From contig QEUW01000037.1 of NCBI GenBank assembly GCA_003577005.1, positions 1-31,787 of the forward strand: a DNA stretch of 31,787 nucleotides, read 5' to 3'. The notes under the pieces are model-generated. The model saw only the letters and a program-made list of their open reading frames with translations, was not told where the DNA came from and searched no databases. Shown here one piece after another: positions 8,257-15,627 of the stretch. Source of the DNA: Chloroflexota bacterium. Lineage in GTDB: Bacteria > Chloroflexota > Anaerolineae > Caldilineales > Caldilineaceae. The first letter of the stretch is position 1, and every line of letters starts with the position of its first letter. The translations under genes and the position numbers were made by a program.

Positions 8257-9453
8257 TTAATCTCTCAATACCTCCGCAATCGCGCTGCATAGATAATCCA
8301 TGTTCTCGTCCGTCATCCCTGCCACGTTGATGCGACCGCCGCCCACAATGTAGATGGAAAAGCGTTCACGCAGCGCCTTGACATGGTCGGCGTTAAGGCT
8401 CGAAAAGGAGAACATGCCGCGCTGCCGGGCGATGAACGAGAAGTCGCGGCGCACTCCCTTTTCGTTGAGCGTCTCCACAAAGAGGTGGCGCATGGTGTTG
8501 ATCCGGTTGCGCATTTCGGTCACCTCCTGCTCCCACAAGCCCCGCAATTCTGGGTCGCTGAGCACAGTGGTGACGATGGCGGCGCCGTGGGCAGGTGGGT
8601 TGGAATAGTTGGCGCGGATGGTCTGTTTGATGTGGCTGAGCGCCGTCTGGGCAGCCTGCTGGTCGGCGGCCACGAGTGTCAACGCCCCGACACGCTCGTT
8701 GTACAGACCGAAGTTCTTGGAAAGCGAACTGGCGATCAACAGTTCGGCGCCAGGGCGCGCCATCGCCAGCAAGCCACCGGCATCCTCGCGCAGGCCGTCG
8801 GCAAAGCCCTGGTAGGCAAAGTCGATGAGGGGGAGCAGCCTGCGCGCCGCCACCACGTCGGCGACCCGCTGCCACTGCTCCAGCGTAAGGTCGCTGCCCG
8901 TTGGGTTGTGACAGCAGCCGTGGAGCAGCAGCACGTCTCCGGCGGGGATTTGCTCGACAGTTGCCATCATCTGGCTAAAGTTGATGCCGTTAAACGCCGG
9001 GTCGAAATAGGGATAGGTCGCCAGCTCGATCCCTGCGGCGCGGAAGACGTTGGGGTGATTGGGCCAGGTCGGCTCGCTGATCCAGACTCGTTTGCCGGGC
9101 ATGAGGCGGGCGATCAGGTCGGCGGCGACGCGCAGCGCACCGGTGCCGCCCGGCGCCTGGGCTGTGACTGCCCGTTTGTTTGTCAACACCTCGTGCCCCG
9201 GCCCAAAGAGCAGTTCTTGCACGGCGGCGGCATAGGCTGGCGAGCCGTCGATGTCCAGATAGCTCTTCGTGGCTTCGTTTTGCAGGATGCGCTCTTCGGC
9301 GCGCTTGACCGACGCCAGTACCGGTGTGCGGCCGGCAGCGTCTTTGTAAACGCCGACGCCCAGATTGATCTTCCGGGGGTTTGGGTCCTTGCGAAAGGCT
9401 TCTGTCAACCCCAAAATAGCGTCCGGCGGCGCCGGGGCGAGTTGCTCAAACAT
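8257..9453 (-). CDS. aspC: Aspartate/aromatic-amino-acid aminotransferase, class I
   Basis: PLP-dependent transaminase moving the amino group between aspartate (or aromatic amino acids) and 2-oxoglutarate in the cytoplasm. The 398-residue length matches AspC/TyrB. It can be aligned by eye with E. coli AspC from the first residues ([24 protein letters not shown]) to the end (INVAGMT). Landmarks are GGTGALR (102-108), HGCCHNPTG (178-186), [11 protein letters not shown] (211-221) and the PLP-binding Lys246 in [15 protein letters not shown]. The ATG has AAAGGA 8 to 9 bases upstream. AspC-type enzymes are the proteobacterial/eukaryotic Ia-alpha subgroup, so its presence here may reflect old transfer. 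Aspartate versus aromatic preference is not settled by the sequence. Confidence 0.95.
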   Translation of the reverse strand: MFEQLAPAPPDAILGLTEAFRKDPNPRKINLGVGVYKDAAGRTPVLASVKRAEERILQNEATKSYLDIDGSPAYAAAVQELLFGPGHEVLTNKRAVTAQAPGGTGALRVAADLIARLMPGKRVWISEPTWPNHPNVFRAAGIELATYPYFDPAFNGINFSQMMATVEQIPAGDVLLLHGCCHNPTGSDLTLEQWQRVADVVAARRLLPLIDFAYQGFADGLREDAGGLLAMARPGAELLIASSLSKNFGLYNERVGALTLVAADQQAAQTALSHIKQTIRANYSNPPAHGAAIVTTVLSDPELRGLWEQEVTEMRNRINTMRHLFVETLNEKGVRRDFSFIARQRGMFSFSSLNADHVKALRERFSIYIVGGGRINVAGMTDENMDYLCSAIAEVLRD

Positions 9454-9512
9454 TGGTGTGGTCCTTTTTGGATCGTCTTTGGTTCGCAGCAGGCCGCAGC
9501 CTGATCTTGCCG

Positions 9513-9719
9513 GATTGTAAAATCCAGCAACGAATTTGGCAATCCATCACAAGCGTTGATGGATAGTGGCTGTCCTTCGTTTGCTTCAATGCTACAACGA
9601 GATGGTGGGTAAGCCGCCGGCTTACCTTATCCCGGCTCTCCCGATTTTACCGGGAAATGCTCTTGGCGGATCGCCAAATCTGCCGTCGCACCCCTGGATT
9701 GCCAAATCCAGGAAGATCG
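9513..9719. repeat. Long imperfect inverted repeat with internal hairpins
   Basis: The outer arms share GATCTT.C.GGATT at the ends and GAATTTGGCAATCC/GGATCGCCAAATC further in; 9535-9546 and 9695-9706 are exact complements. Inside are tight hairpins at 9608-9626 (GGTAAGCCG/CGGCTTACC), 9664-9678 (TTGGCG/CGCCAA) and 9693-9712 (CCTGGATT/AATCCAGG). It fills the gap downstream of the second ABC operon and upstream of aspC, so it probably also terminates the operon and carries the aspC promoter region. Confidence 0.7.
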
Positions 9720-9745
9720 TATTCCCGTCCAAGGCTGGAGAGCCC

Positions 9746-10603
9746 TTATCCCTTAAGCCCTGTCGTCACGATCCCCTCGACCACAAAACGCTGGGCAACC
9801 AGAAAGAGTACAATACAGGGTGCGACAAACATAACGCTGGCCGCCATCTGCACCGCCAACTCACCGCCGCCGCGGAACGAACGCAGAAAATTGACGCCCA
9901 GCGCCAGCGTGTACATGCTACTCTCGCTCAGATAGATGAGCGGGTTGAGAAAGTCGTTCCAGTAGAAGACAAAACCAAAGATCGCCACAGTCGCCAACGC
10001 TGGTTTTGAGAGCGGCAAGAGAATGCGGTGATAGATGAGGAATTCACTCGCACCGTCCACCTTGGCCGCTTCGTCTAGTTCGGTGTTGATAGTGAGAAAG
10101 AACTGGCGCAGCAGAAAGATCGAAAAGGCCGGTCCAAACCACGGCGGCAGAATCAACGGCAGATAGGTGTTCACCCAACCCAGCGTTTTGAAGAGGATAA
10201 AGGTCGGCACCATCGTCACCGGATAGGGGATCATCATGGTGGCGAGCAGCACCAGAAAGAGGGCATCGCGCCCTGGAAAACGCAGCCGGGCAAACGCGTA
10301 AGCCACCAGCGAAGCCGAGAAGATCTCACCCAAGAGCGCCGCGCCGGTGACAAAAAGGCTGTTGCGAAAGAACATGCCAAACGGGATCATCTCGAATACC
10401 TTGGGGTAATTCTCCCACACAAACTCCTTGGGGATAAACTCGGGTGGAAATTTGAAGCCTGCTCCCGGTGGTTTGAGCGAAGACGAGACGGTCCACAAGA
10501 ACGGCAATAGAAAAGCCAGCCCAAAGACAAAGAGCAAGCTATAGACGAGCAGTTGTTGAGCAAGGGTGCTGAGCAAGCGCTGACCAGAAGTTTTTGCGGT
10601 CAT
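9746..10603 (-). CDS. Carbohydrate ABC transporter permease (MalG-type, CUT1)
   Basis: Second membrane subunit of the second sugar transporter, 285 residues with about six membrane helices. The EAA loop (ELDEAAKVDGASEFLIYHRI then LLPLSKPAL) is intact, and the end VTTGLKG is typical of the family. The reading frame continues upstream to 10810 over the end of the flavin enzyme gene, but the ATG at 10603 starts the protein where MalG homologues start. Its ribosome site is weak. It is last in the operon, 134 bp after the flavin oxidoreductase gene, a gap containing a family C repeat half. Sugar unknown. Confidence 0.92.
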   Translation of the reverse strand: MTAKTSGQRLLSTLAQQLLVYSLLFVFGLAFLLPFLWTVSSSLKPPGAGFKFPPEFIPKEFVWENYPKVFEMIPFGMFFRNSLFVTGAALLGEIFSASLVAYAFARLRFPGRDALFLVLLATMMIPYPVTMVPTFILFKTLGWVNTYLPLILPPWFGPAFSIFLLRQFFLTINTELDEAAKVDGASEFLIYHRILLPLSKPALATVAIFGFVFYWNDFLNPLIYLSESSMYTLALGVNFLRSFRGGGELAVQMAASVMFVAPCIVLFLVAQRFVVEGIVTTGLKG

Positions 10604-10705
10604 AGAGATACGTTCCGAAAATCCACGAAATTGCCTGGCCTGTCTTGGGCTAATGAAGGTTAACAAATTGTTTCGGTAATGACTATCCAATGCTGAAGCG
10701 CTGAA

Positions 10706-10729
10706 GTAGGTCGCCCTACCAGGGCGACG
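10706..10729. repeat. Family C repeat, single arm
   Basis: GTAGGTCGCCCTACCAGGGCGAC matches the arms of the palindrome at 25047-25116 (consensus CGTAGGTCG..CTACCAGGG). The 24 bases can also fold locally in two exclusive ways, GTAGG/CCTAC or CGCCCT/AGGGCG. It lies between the flavin enzyme and permease genes of one operon. Confidence 0.65.
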
Positions 10730-10737
10730 GCGGGACA

Positions 10738-11661
10738 TCAACTGTTCAGCGCAGGCAGAACCTCGTCGATCAGCAATTCGAGCGTGGTCGGTTTTGGAAA
10801 GCCCCCGCAATCGAAGATGAAGTAGTCCACGCCAAGGTCGATGAAGGGGCGTACCTGCTCTACAAGCTGTTGTGCGGTCCCGACAAAACCAAAATTCTCA
10901 GCGGAAGTGCTGCTGTAGCGGCCTTCGGTCAGGCGTTTGGCCTCTTCCTCTGTCGGCGCACAAGCGCACCCGCCGACCCACGAACGCCTAAGCGTTGCCG
11001 GATCACGGCCAATCTCGACGCAGGCGCGTTCCAACTCTTCGGCGATAGAACGGTACTCTGCGAGCCCGGTCGACGAAACGTTCCACCAGTCGGCATACTT
11101 AGCGGTGAGGCGCAGCATTTTTGGTCTGAACGCACCGATCATCAAGGGCGGAAGCGGGTCAGGTCTTGGTTCGCAGTAGGCTTCGCTTACCTGGTGATAG
11201 GCCCCCGCAAAGGTGGTCTTCTCTTTGGTCCACAGCGCTTTGATAATCTGCACTGTCTCTTCCAGTTGCGCTACCCGCACGCCGCCGGATGGAAAGGTGT
11301 AGCCATACGATCGGTACTCTTCCTCATGCCACCCCGCCCCAAGGCCGAGGATAAAGCGCCCACCACTCATAAACTGAAGGGTCGCGCCCATCTTGGCGAG
11401 CAAGGCCGGGTTGCGGAAAGAGTGGCAGAGGACTGCATGGCCGAACTTGAGTTGCGGATGGCGTGCGGCCATAAAGCTCAACGCTGTAAAGCCTTCGAGC
11501 ACATCGTCGTCGCCAAACTGGAGGTGGTCGACAAGCCAGGCTGAGTCGAAGCGCCCGGCAATCAGAGCGAGGGCGCGATCCAGGTCAGCGACGAATGTGG
11601 CTCGCGCCCCCTTATCGCTTGGCCCGCCGGGCATCATAAAGCCAAATTGAATGGGTTGCAT
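10738..11661 (-). CDS. LLM-class (luciferase-like) F420- or flavin-dependent oxidoreductase
   Basis: Predicted TIM-barrel oxidoreductase, 307 residues, of the luciferase-like monooxygenase superfamily, using F420 or reduced FMN. Family marks are FGFMMPGG at the N-terminus, DSAWLVDHLQFGD, the strand HPQLKFGHAVLCHSFRNPALLAKM, GRFILGLGAGWHEEEYRSYG, LEETVQIIKALWT and PPLMIGA. The overall look is closest to the group annotated as LLM-class F420-dependent oxidoreductases. The ATG has GAGGG upstream. It is embedded between the two permease genes of a sugar ABC operon, 33 bp after the first, so it is presumably co-transcribed and may act on the imported compound. Whether it uses F420 or FMN, and its substrate, are unknown. 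Confidence 0.9.
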   Translation of the reverse strand: MQPIQFGFMMPGGPSDKGARATFVADLDRALALIAGRFDSAWLVDHLQFGDDDVLEGFTALSFMAARHPQLKFGHAVLCHSFRNPALLAKMGATLQFMSGGRFILGLGAGWHEEEYRSYGYTFPSGGVRVAQLEETVQIIKALWTKEKTTFAGAYHQVSEAYCEPRPDPLPPLMIGAFRPKMLRLTAKYADWWNVSSTGLAEYRSIAEELERACVEIGRDPATLRRSWVGGCACAPTEEEAKRLTEGRYSSTSAENFGFVGTAQQLVEQVRPFIDLGVDYFIFDCGGFPKPTTLELLIDEVLPALNS

Positions 11662-11694
11662 CCTGGACCCTCGAAGTATGACCGGGCGGCTTCT

Positions 11695-12645
11695 TTATCG
11701 CGCTCGTTCTTGCCCGCCCTCGTAGTAGACCCACCAGGTGGACGAACGCAGCAGCAGAATCGTACAGGCAATAATCACCAGAAAGAGCAACCAGGCCAGC
11801 GCCGAGGCGTAGCCCATCTCGAACCAGTTGAACGCATTTTTGTAGAGGTAGAGCAAAAAGAACAATGTCGAGTTGGCCGGGCCACCGCCGGTCATAATGT
11901 AGGATTGGGTGAAGGTCTGAAAGCTGCCGATGATACCGATGATGGCGACAAAGAGGATGGCAGGTGAGATCAGCGGCAGGGTGATATGCCAGAAGCGTCG
12001 CCAGTTGGTTGCACCATCGAGTTCGCCGGCCTCATAGAGCGTCTTGGGCACTCCCTGAAGCGCAGCCAGAAAGATGACCATGTTGCCCCCTACGCCCCAC
12101 AGGCTCATCAACACAAAGGCCCACAGCGCCCAGCGCGGGCTGCCCAACCAGTTTGGCCCCTGGACCTTGACCAACGAGAGCAGATAGTTGAGCACCCCAA
12201 ACTGGGCGTTGAAAATCCAGGCAAAGACAATCGCTACGGCCACCCCAGAGATGATGGAGGGTAGGTAAAAGACCGTTCGCAACAGCCCGCGCGCCGCAAT
12301 CCGCTGGTTGAGCAGGATCGCCAACGCCAGCGCCACGATGATCCCCAGCGGCACGCTGACAACGGTATAGCGTGCCGTCACGCTCAGCGCCTGGTAGAAG
12401 AGATCGTCGCCAAACATGCGGGTGTAGTTCCCCAACCCAATCCAGCGCGGCGGTTGGATCACCTTGTACTCGGTAAAGCTAAAATAGAGCGACGCCACCA
12501 TCGGCCCGGCCAGGAAAACGAGAAACCCCAAGAGCCACGGGCTGAGAAAGAGATAGCCCATCAAGGTTTCACGGCTGCGGTTTGTCATCCGCAAGAGGGT
12601 GCGAGGTGCATATTGCGGCGTCGGTTTGGCGGTCGTACTGGCCAC
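11695..12645 (-). CDS. Carbohydrate ABC transporter permease (MalF-type, CUT1)
   Basis: First membrane subunit of the second sugar transporter, 316 residues. A 30-residue polar N-terminus precedes YLFLSPWLLGFLVFLAGPMV, the usual first helix. The EAA loop reads LYEAGELDGATNWRRFWHIT followed by LPLISPAILF. The start is a GTG with AAAGGA 6 bases upstream. It follows the binding-protein gene after an 84-bp gap that contains a perfect 16-bp palindrome. It pairs with the MalG-type permease across the intervening flavin enzyme gene. Confidence 0.93.
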   Translation of the reverse strand: MASTTAKPTPQYAPRTLLRMTNRSRETLMGYLFLSPWLLGFLVFLAGPMVASLYFSFTEYKVIQPPRWIGLGNYTRMFGDDLFYQALSVTARYTVVSVPLGIIVALALAILLNQRIAARGLLRTVFYLPSIISGVAVAIVFAWIFNAQFGVLNYLLSLVKVQGPNWLGSPRWALWAFVLMSLWGVGGNMVIFLAALQGVPKTLYEAGELDGATNWRRFWHITLPLISPAILFVAIIGIIGSFQTFTQSYIMTGGGPANSTLFFLLYLYKNAFNWFEMGYASALAWLLFLVIIACTILLLRSSTWWVYYEGGQERAR

Positions 12646-12670
12646 TGGATTTCCTTTGCTGGAAGATTAA

Positions 12671-12720
12671 GAGATTTGAGGAGATTTAGCGCGTATGGTT
12701 GTGTAATCTCCTCAAATCTC
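12671..12720. repeat. Palindromic element, family E copy 2
   Basis: Perfect 16-bp arms GAGATTTGAGGAGATT (12671-12686) and complement (12705-12720) with an 18-base loop. The sequence AAGAGATTTG.GGAGAT is shared with 8198-8215. It sits between the binding-protein stop and the permease start, a site where hairpins commonly lower downstream expression or stabilise the upstream message. Confidence 0.8.
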
Positions 12721-12729
12721 CATTTCTCC

Positions 12730-14082
12730 TCAACTACGCGCCAATTCGTCATCTACCGCCGGGGTCGCGGCCGCGGCGGCATCGGCTGCGCTCTTTTCAC
12801 CGATAAAGACCAGGTCAAGCTCGGCCTGGATCAGCCCGCTGATCTTGTCCCACTTCTCACCCGAACCGGGAATGCGGAACTGGTTGGGTTCGGTGGCGAG
12901 CGTGATGAGCGGCGTATAGCCCAACTCCTCATTGGTAGGGGTGTCGAAGCGGTCGAGCAACTGTTGCAGCGGCGGGATGGTGGGCGTCGCCGGGTCGATC
13001 ACCCGTTCCAACACAAAGTTGCGGGCAAAATTCCAGGCCAGGTCAGGCTGTTGGGTCTGGGCGCCGATGCCCCAACACCAGAAGTGCTCATACCAGATGC
13101 GACCCCCGTTGTTTGCCTTGGGCGAGAGCACTGCCTTCCAGTTGAGGTCGGTCGCTTCCTGCAAGGTCGCAACATCCCATGTATTGCCGAGATAGAGTGA
13201 GACCGCACCTGTGAGGAAAGAGTTGAGCCCGCCCTGCATGGCGGCCAATGTGGAAGGAGAGACGGCCACCTTGTCCACGTTGACTAGGTCGGCCCAGTAT
13301 TGCAGCGCTTCGACCGTGGCAGGGTCGGTGAGGGTGGATTTTGTCTCGCCGGCATCGAAGACATCACCGCCATTGGACCAGATCCAGTAGAGCCAGGGCA
13401 CAAACCAGAGGTCAAAGGCCAGCCCCCACTGTTCGGGCGTGCCGTCGCCGTTCTCATCTTTGGTGAGTTGCTGGGCGGCGGTGCGCATATCATCCCACGT
13501 CCACTCTGGGCTGGGTGTCTCTGCGCCGGCAGCTTCCAGGTGATCGACGTTGTAATAGAGCGAGATGGGGCCAGGCATAAAGCCAATCGAGAGCGCATAG
13601 AGGCTGCCGTCCCAACTGGCTGCATCGACTGCGGCGGGAAGCAGATTGGCGCGATTGACCTCGGCATCCTGTTCGAGCAGCGGGTCGAGGTTGAGCAACG
13701 CACCGTTGCGGGCGTAGGGCTGGATGTAGCCTTCCCACATGTCGAAGAGGTCGGGCACCGTGCCCGAGGCAATCAGCGTTTGCAGCTTCTCGAAATAATT
13801 CTGGCCAGCGGGAAGCAGTTCCATCTTGATGGCGACGCCGGGATTGGCTTCCATAAAGCGGGCGTTGTACTGTTCGCGCAGTTCTGTTTCCGGGGGCGTG
13901 TAACAGCAGACCAGCAGGGTGAGTTCCTGCGCCGCTGTGCTGGCCGGTGCAGCGCCCGCTTCTCCACCGCCGGCTTGAGGTACGGCGGGGGTGCAGGCTG
14001 CCAACGCCATGCCGGAAGCGCCGGCAGCCATCCATTGAATGAGCTCGCGGCGAGTCAGTCGCCGCGCTGTATCGTGGATCAT
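12730..14082 (-). CDS. Extracellular sugar-binding lipoprotein of ABC transporter
   Basis: Solute-binding protein of the second sugar transporter, 450 residues. The N-terminus has a twin-arginine motif (LTRRELIQW, arginines 11-12), a short hydrophobic core and the lipobox LAAC with Cys30, then a Gly/Ala/Pro linker, implying Tat export and lipid anchoring. The mature domain opens with LTLLVCCYTPPETELREQYN and contains PDLFDMWEGYIQP and many Trp/Tyr residues, as in sugar-binding proteins of family 1. Start supported by AAGGAGG 5 bases before the ATG. First gene of the operon with two permeases and a flavin enzyme. It is only distantly similar to the binding protein at 2207-3547, so the two transporters probably take different ligands. 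Confidence 0.93.
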   Translation of the reverse strand: MIHDTARRLTRRELIQWMAAGASGMALAACTPAVPQAGGGEAGAAPASTAAQELTLLVCCYTPPETELREQYNARFMEANPGVAIKMELLPAGQNYFEKLQTLIASGTVPDLFDMWEGYIQPYARNGALLNLDPLLEQDAEVNRANLLPAAVDAASWDGSLYALSIGFMPGPISLYYNVDHLEAAGAETPSPEWTWDDMRTAAQQLTKDENGDGTPEQWGLAFDLWFVPWLYWIWSNGGDVFDAGETKSTLTDPATVEALQYWADLVNVDKVAVSPSTLAAMQGGLNSFLTGAVSLYLGNTWDVATLQEATDLNWKAVLSPKANNGGRIWYEHFWCWGIGAQTQQPDLAWNFARNFVLERVIDPATPTIPPLQQLLDRFDTPTNEELGYTPLITLATEPNQFRIPGSGEKWDKISGLIQAELDLVFIGEKSAADAAAAATPAVDDELARS

Positions 14083-14163
14083 GGTTCCTCCTTGCCGCGC
14101 TTTGTGTGGCTGATTGGGCTAATTCAACTGCTGAATCAACTACAGTATAATCGATAGCCGGCC

Positions 14164-14186
14164 ATTCAAACAACCCCTGTTTGAAT
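14164..14186. repeat. Small perfect palindrome upstream of binding-protein gene
   Basis: ATTCAAACA (14164-14172) and TGTTTGAAT (14178-14186) are exact complements with a 5-base loop. It lies 80 bp upstream of the minus-strand binding-protein start, next to a possible -10 (TATACT, complement of 14144-14149). It could be an operator for a sugar-responsive regulator; it also resembles the CTGTTTGAAA motif seen in other repeats here. Confidence 0.5.
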
Positions 14187-14194
14187 TATTCTCT

Positions 14195-14264
14195 GGCCAA
14201 TGAACGATTTTTGAAGTTTGCGGAGTGCGCACGCCCACGTGCGCACTCCGCAAACTTTTTTGGT
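14195..14264. repeat. REP-like palindromic repeat, family P copy 1
   Basis: The core 14220-14251 is a palindrome with 14-bp arms GCGGAGTGCGCACG around a CCCA loop; here pairing extends to 20 bp (AAGTTTG/CAAACTT) and is followed by a T run on the plus strand. An identical 32-bp core occurs at 29853-29884, and the flanks (GCCAATGAA on the left) are also shared. It may serve as a terminator. Confidence 0.85.
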
Positions 14265-14270
14265 CAGATG

Positions 14271-14364
14271 CTACCACTATAACGAGATTTTCTTGAGGTG
14301 CGATGCACTTGGCAAAGTGCGTTGCGCCTCTGGCTCGTAACGCGAAGTCTCGTTGTAGTACTAC
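14271..14364. repeat. Palindromic element, family D copy 1
   Basis: Outer arms: 14271-14292 (CTACCACTATAACGAGA...) against 14344-14364, which ends TCTCGTTGTAGTACTAC. Inner arms 14295-14310 and 14315-14330 pair at 13 of 16. The terminal GTTGTAGTACTA is shared with the element at the right end of the window. TCAGA occurs just outside both ends, too short to be called a target duplication. Confidence 0.65.
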
Positions 14365-14438
14365 TCAGAAACTCCATATTTGGCGGAGAAGCCAAGTCTT
14401 TACAAAAACCCTCGTTTCTAACATAGTATTCCCAGAAC

Positions 14439-15218
14439 TTACACGCTTACGCCGGGCAAGTTTGGTTCCTTCCAAAAATCGGAATTCTCGTTGCTCAAAA
14501 TCTGAGCCTGGTTTGAGGTAATGGCGGCCAACGTCTCTGGCTTGGGCCGGTAGCCGCGCCAGACCCCTGCCTCCTTGCGGCCAAAGTTGACGATGATGGT
14601 CTTGCGTGTCTTCTGGCTGGGGTTGGGCCGCCCGTTGTGGATCAGCGCCTCGTTGAAGATGATAATGTCGCCCGTCCTCACGTCATCAAATATACGTTGC
14701 CCTGGCAGATCAACCCGGCTTTCGTACTCCAGTTTGAACTGGGCCTTGTGCGAACCGGGGATGACGACAAACTCGCCCTCGCCCGGACCCACATCGGTCA
14801 TGCAATAAAAGACCTTGACCATCGGGCAAACGAACTTGCCCTCCACGACATGGCCGGTGGGGTGGGCGCGCACACCGCGATGCCAGTGCCCGCCCCCATA
14901 GCCAGGATACGTGTAGTAGAGATCGTTGTCGATGTGACGGTACTCTTCACCCAGGAATTCAACCAGATAGGGCACAACCACGGGATGGTCGAGAAAGCGC
15001 GCAAAGCGCGGGTCGGCGTCCCAGACGCGCGAGACCGGGCGGTTCAACTGCTGTTTGATGCCGTCGGGAAAGTCGGCATTGAGTGCCTGCACATCGGTCT
15101 TTTCTGCCTCATCCATCCAGCGGGTGTACTCGGCCACTTCTGCGGGCGTCAGCGCACCGCGCAGATGGAGATAACCGGCCACATCAAAGAGAAAACGTTC
15201 ATCTTGCGAAATGGTCAT
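14439..15218 (-). CDS. Phytanoyl-CoA dioxygenase family (PhyH) protein, variant iron site
   Basis: Predicted Fe(II)/2-oxoglutarate-dependent oxygenase with a jelly-roll fold, 259 residues. PhyH features are the N-terminal GYLHLRGALTPAEVAEY, the core VKVFYCMTDVGPGEGEFVVIPGSHK (about 134-158) and GDIIIFNEALIHNGRPN with distal His194 and a nearby Arg205 for 2-oxoglutarate. The proximal metal motif, normally His-x-Asp/Glu, reads HWHRGVRAH: His113 is followed at +2 by Gly115. A His-x-Gly/Ala motif is the mark of Fe/2OG halogenases, but some bacterial PhyH-like groups may also vary here. The ATG at 15218 has GGAGG 5 bases upstream, preferred over a GTG 12 bp earlier. Substrate unknown; it precedes the sugar operon on the same strand. 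Confidence 0.88.
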   Translation of the reverse strand: MTISQDERFLFDVAGYLHLRGALTPAEVAEYTRWMDEAEKTDVQALNADFPDGIKQQLNRPVSRVWDADPRFARFLDHPVVVPYLVEFLGEEYRHIDNDLYYTYPGYGGGHWHRGVRAHPTGHVVEGKFVCPMVKVFYCMTDVGPGEGEFVVIPGSHKAQFKLEYESRVDLPGQRIFDDVRTGDIIIFNEALIHNGRPNPSQKTRKTIIVNFGRKEAGVWRGYRPKPETLAAITSNQAQILSNENSDFWKEPNLPGVSV

Positions 15219-15350
15219 GCGATCCTCCACAGAGAGTAGGAACAGAAGATGGTTGCAGATTTGGGGCTCTCAGAATTTGCCAAACGCTCACAACGGATAG
15301 TCATGCCCGTCGGCTTTGGCAGGCCAACGAGAGCAAGTTGAAGTTTACTG

Positions 15351-15359
15351 ATTATACCA
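15351..15359 (-). promoter_or_regulatory. Extended -10 promoter for the PhyH gene
   Basis: On the minus strand the sequence reads TGGTATAAT, a perfect TATAAT with the extended TGn element, about 130 bp upstream of the ATG at 15218. No good -35 is visible, as is usual for extended -10 promoters. Confidence 0.5.
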
Positions 15360-15544
15360 AATCAGGATTCTTTTGGTGAGGGCTGGTGATTCGGAAATCG
15401 CCGGATTCTGTTGCATAATCACCAGTGCCCGATCTCGATATGCTTGATTCTCGCGTTACAATTCAGATAATTGCTGCACGGAAGAGAGCAGTAGACGAGA
15501 ATCTCCGTGTTCTCCCTGTGGCGCTCTGTCTCTTCTCTGTGCTC

Positions 15545-15553
15545 TGATATGAT
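15545..15553 (+). promoter_or_regulatory. Extended -10 promoter for the sulfurtransferase gene
   Basis: TGATATGAT is an extended -10 (TGn plus TATGAT, one base off consensus) about 75 bp upstream of the ATG at 15628. No clear -35. Confidence 0.4.
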
Positions 15554-15627
15554 GGATACACAGCGCCGTACTCTGTATCTCTGTGAACCTGAACCGATAC
15601 ATTCTCGATACGAAGGAGCCCGATTAC

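Larger units (their letters stand above)
15219..15627. other. Divergent intergenic region, no gene seen
   Basis: This 409-bp gap separates the minus-strand PhyH gene from the plus-strand sulfurtransferase. It contains an extended -10 for each direction and a stretch at about 15509-15600 rich in CTCTGTG/CTCCGTG words, similar in style to the hairpin at 30355-30404. I see no coding frame worth calling. Confidence 0.6.

Noticed and set aside
8383..9504. 373-codon open frame on the plus strand
   Set aside because: It lies opposite aspC, whose identity is certain; the translation shows no family motif.
14264..14369. TCAGA direct repeat flanking the family D palindrome as a target duplication
   Set aside because: Only five bases, offset unequally from the arms, and expected by chance.
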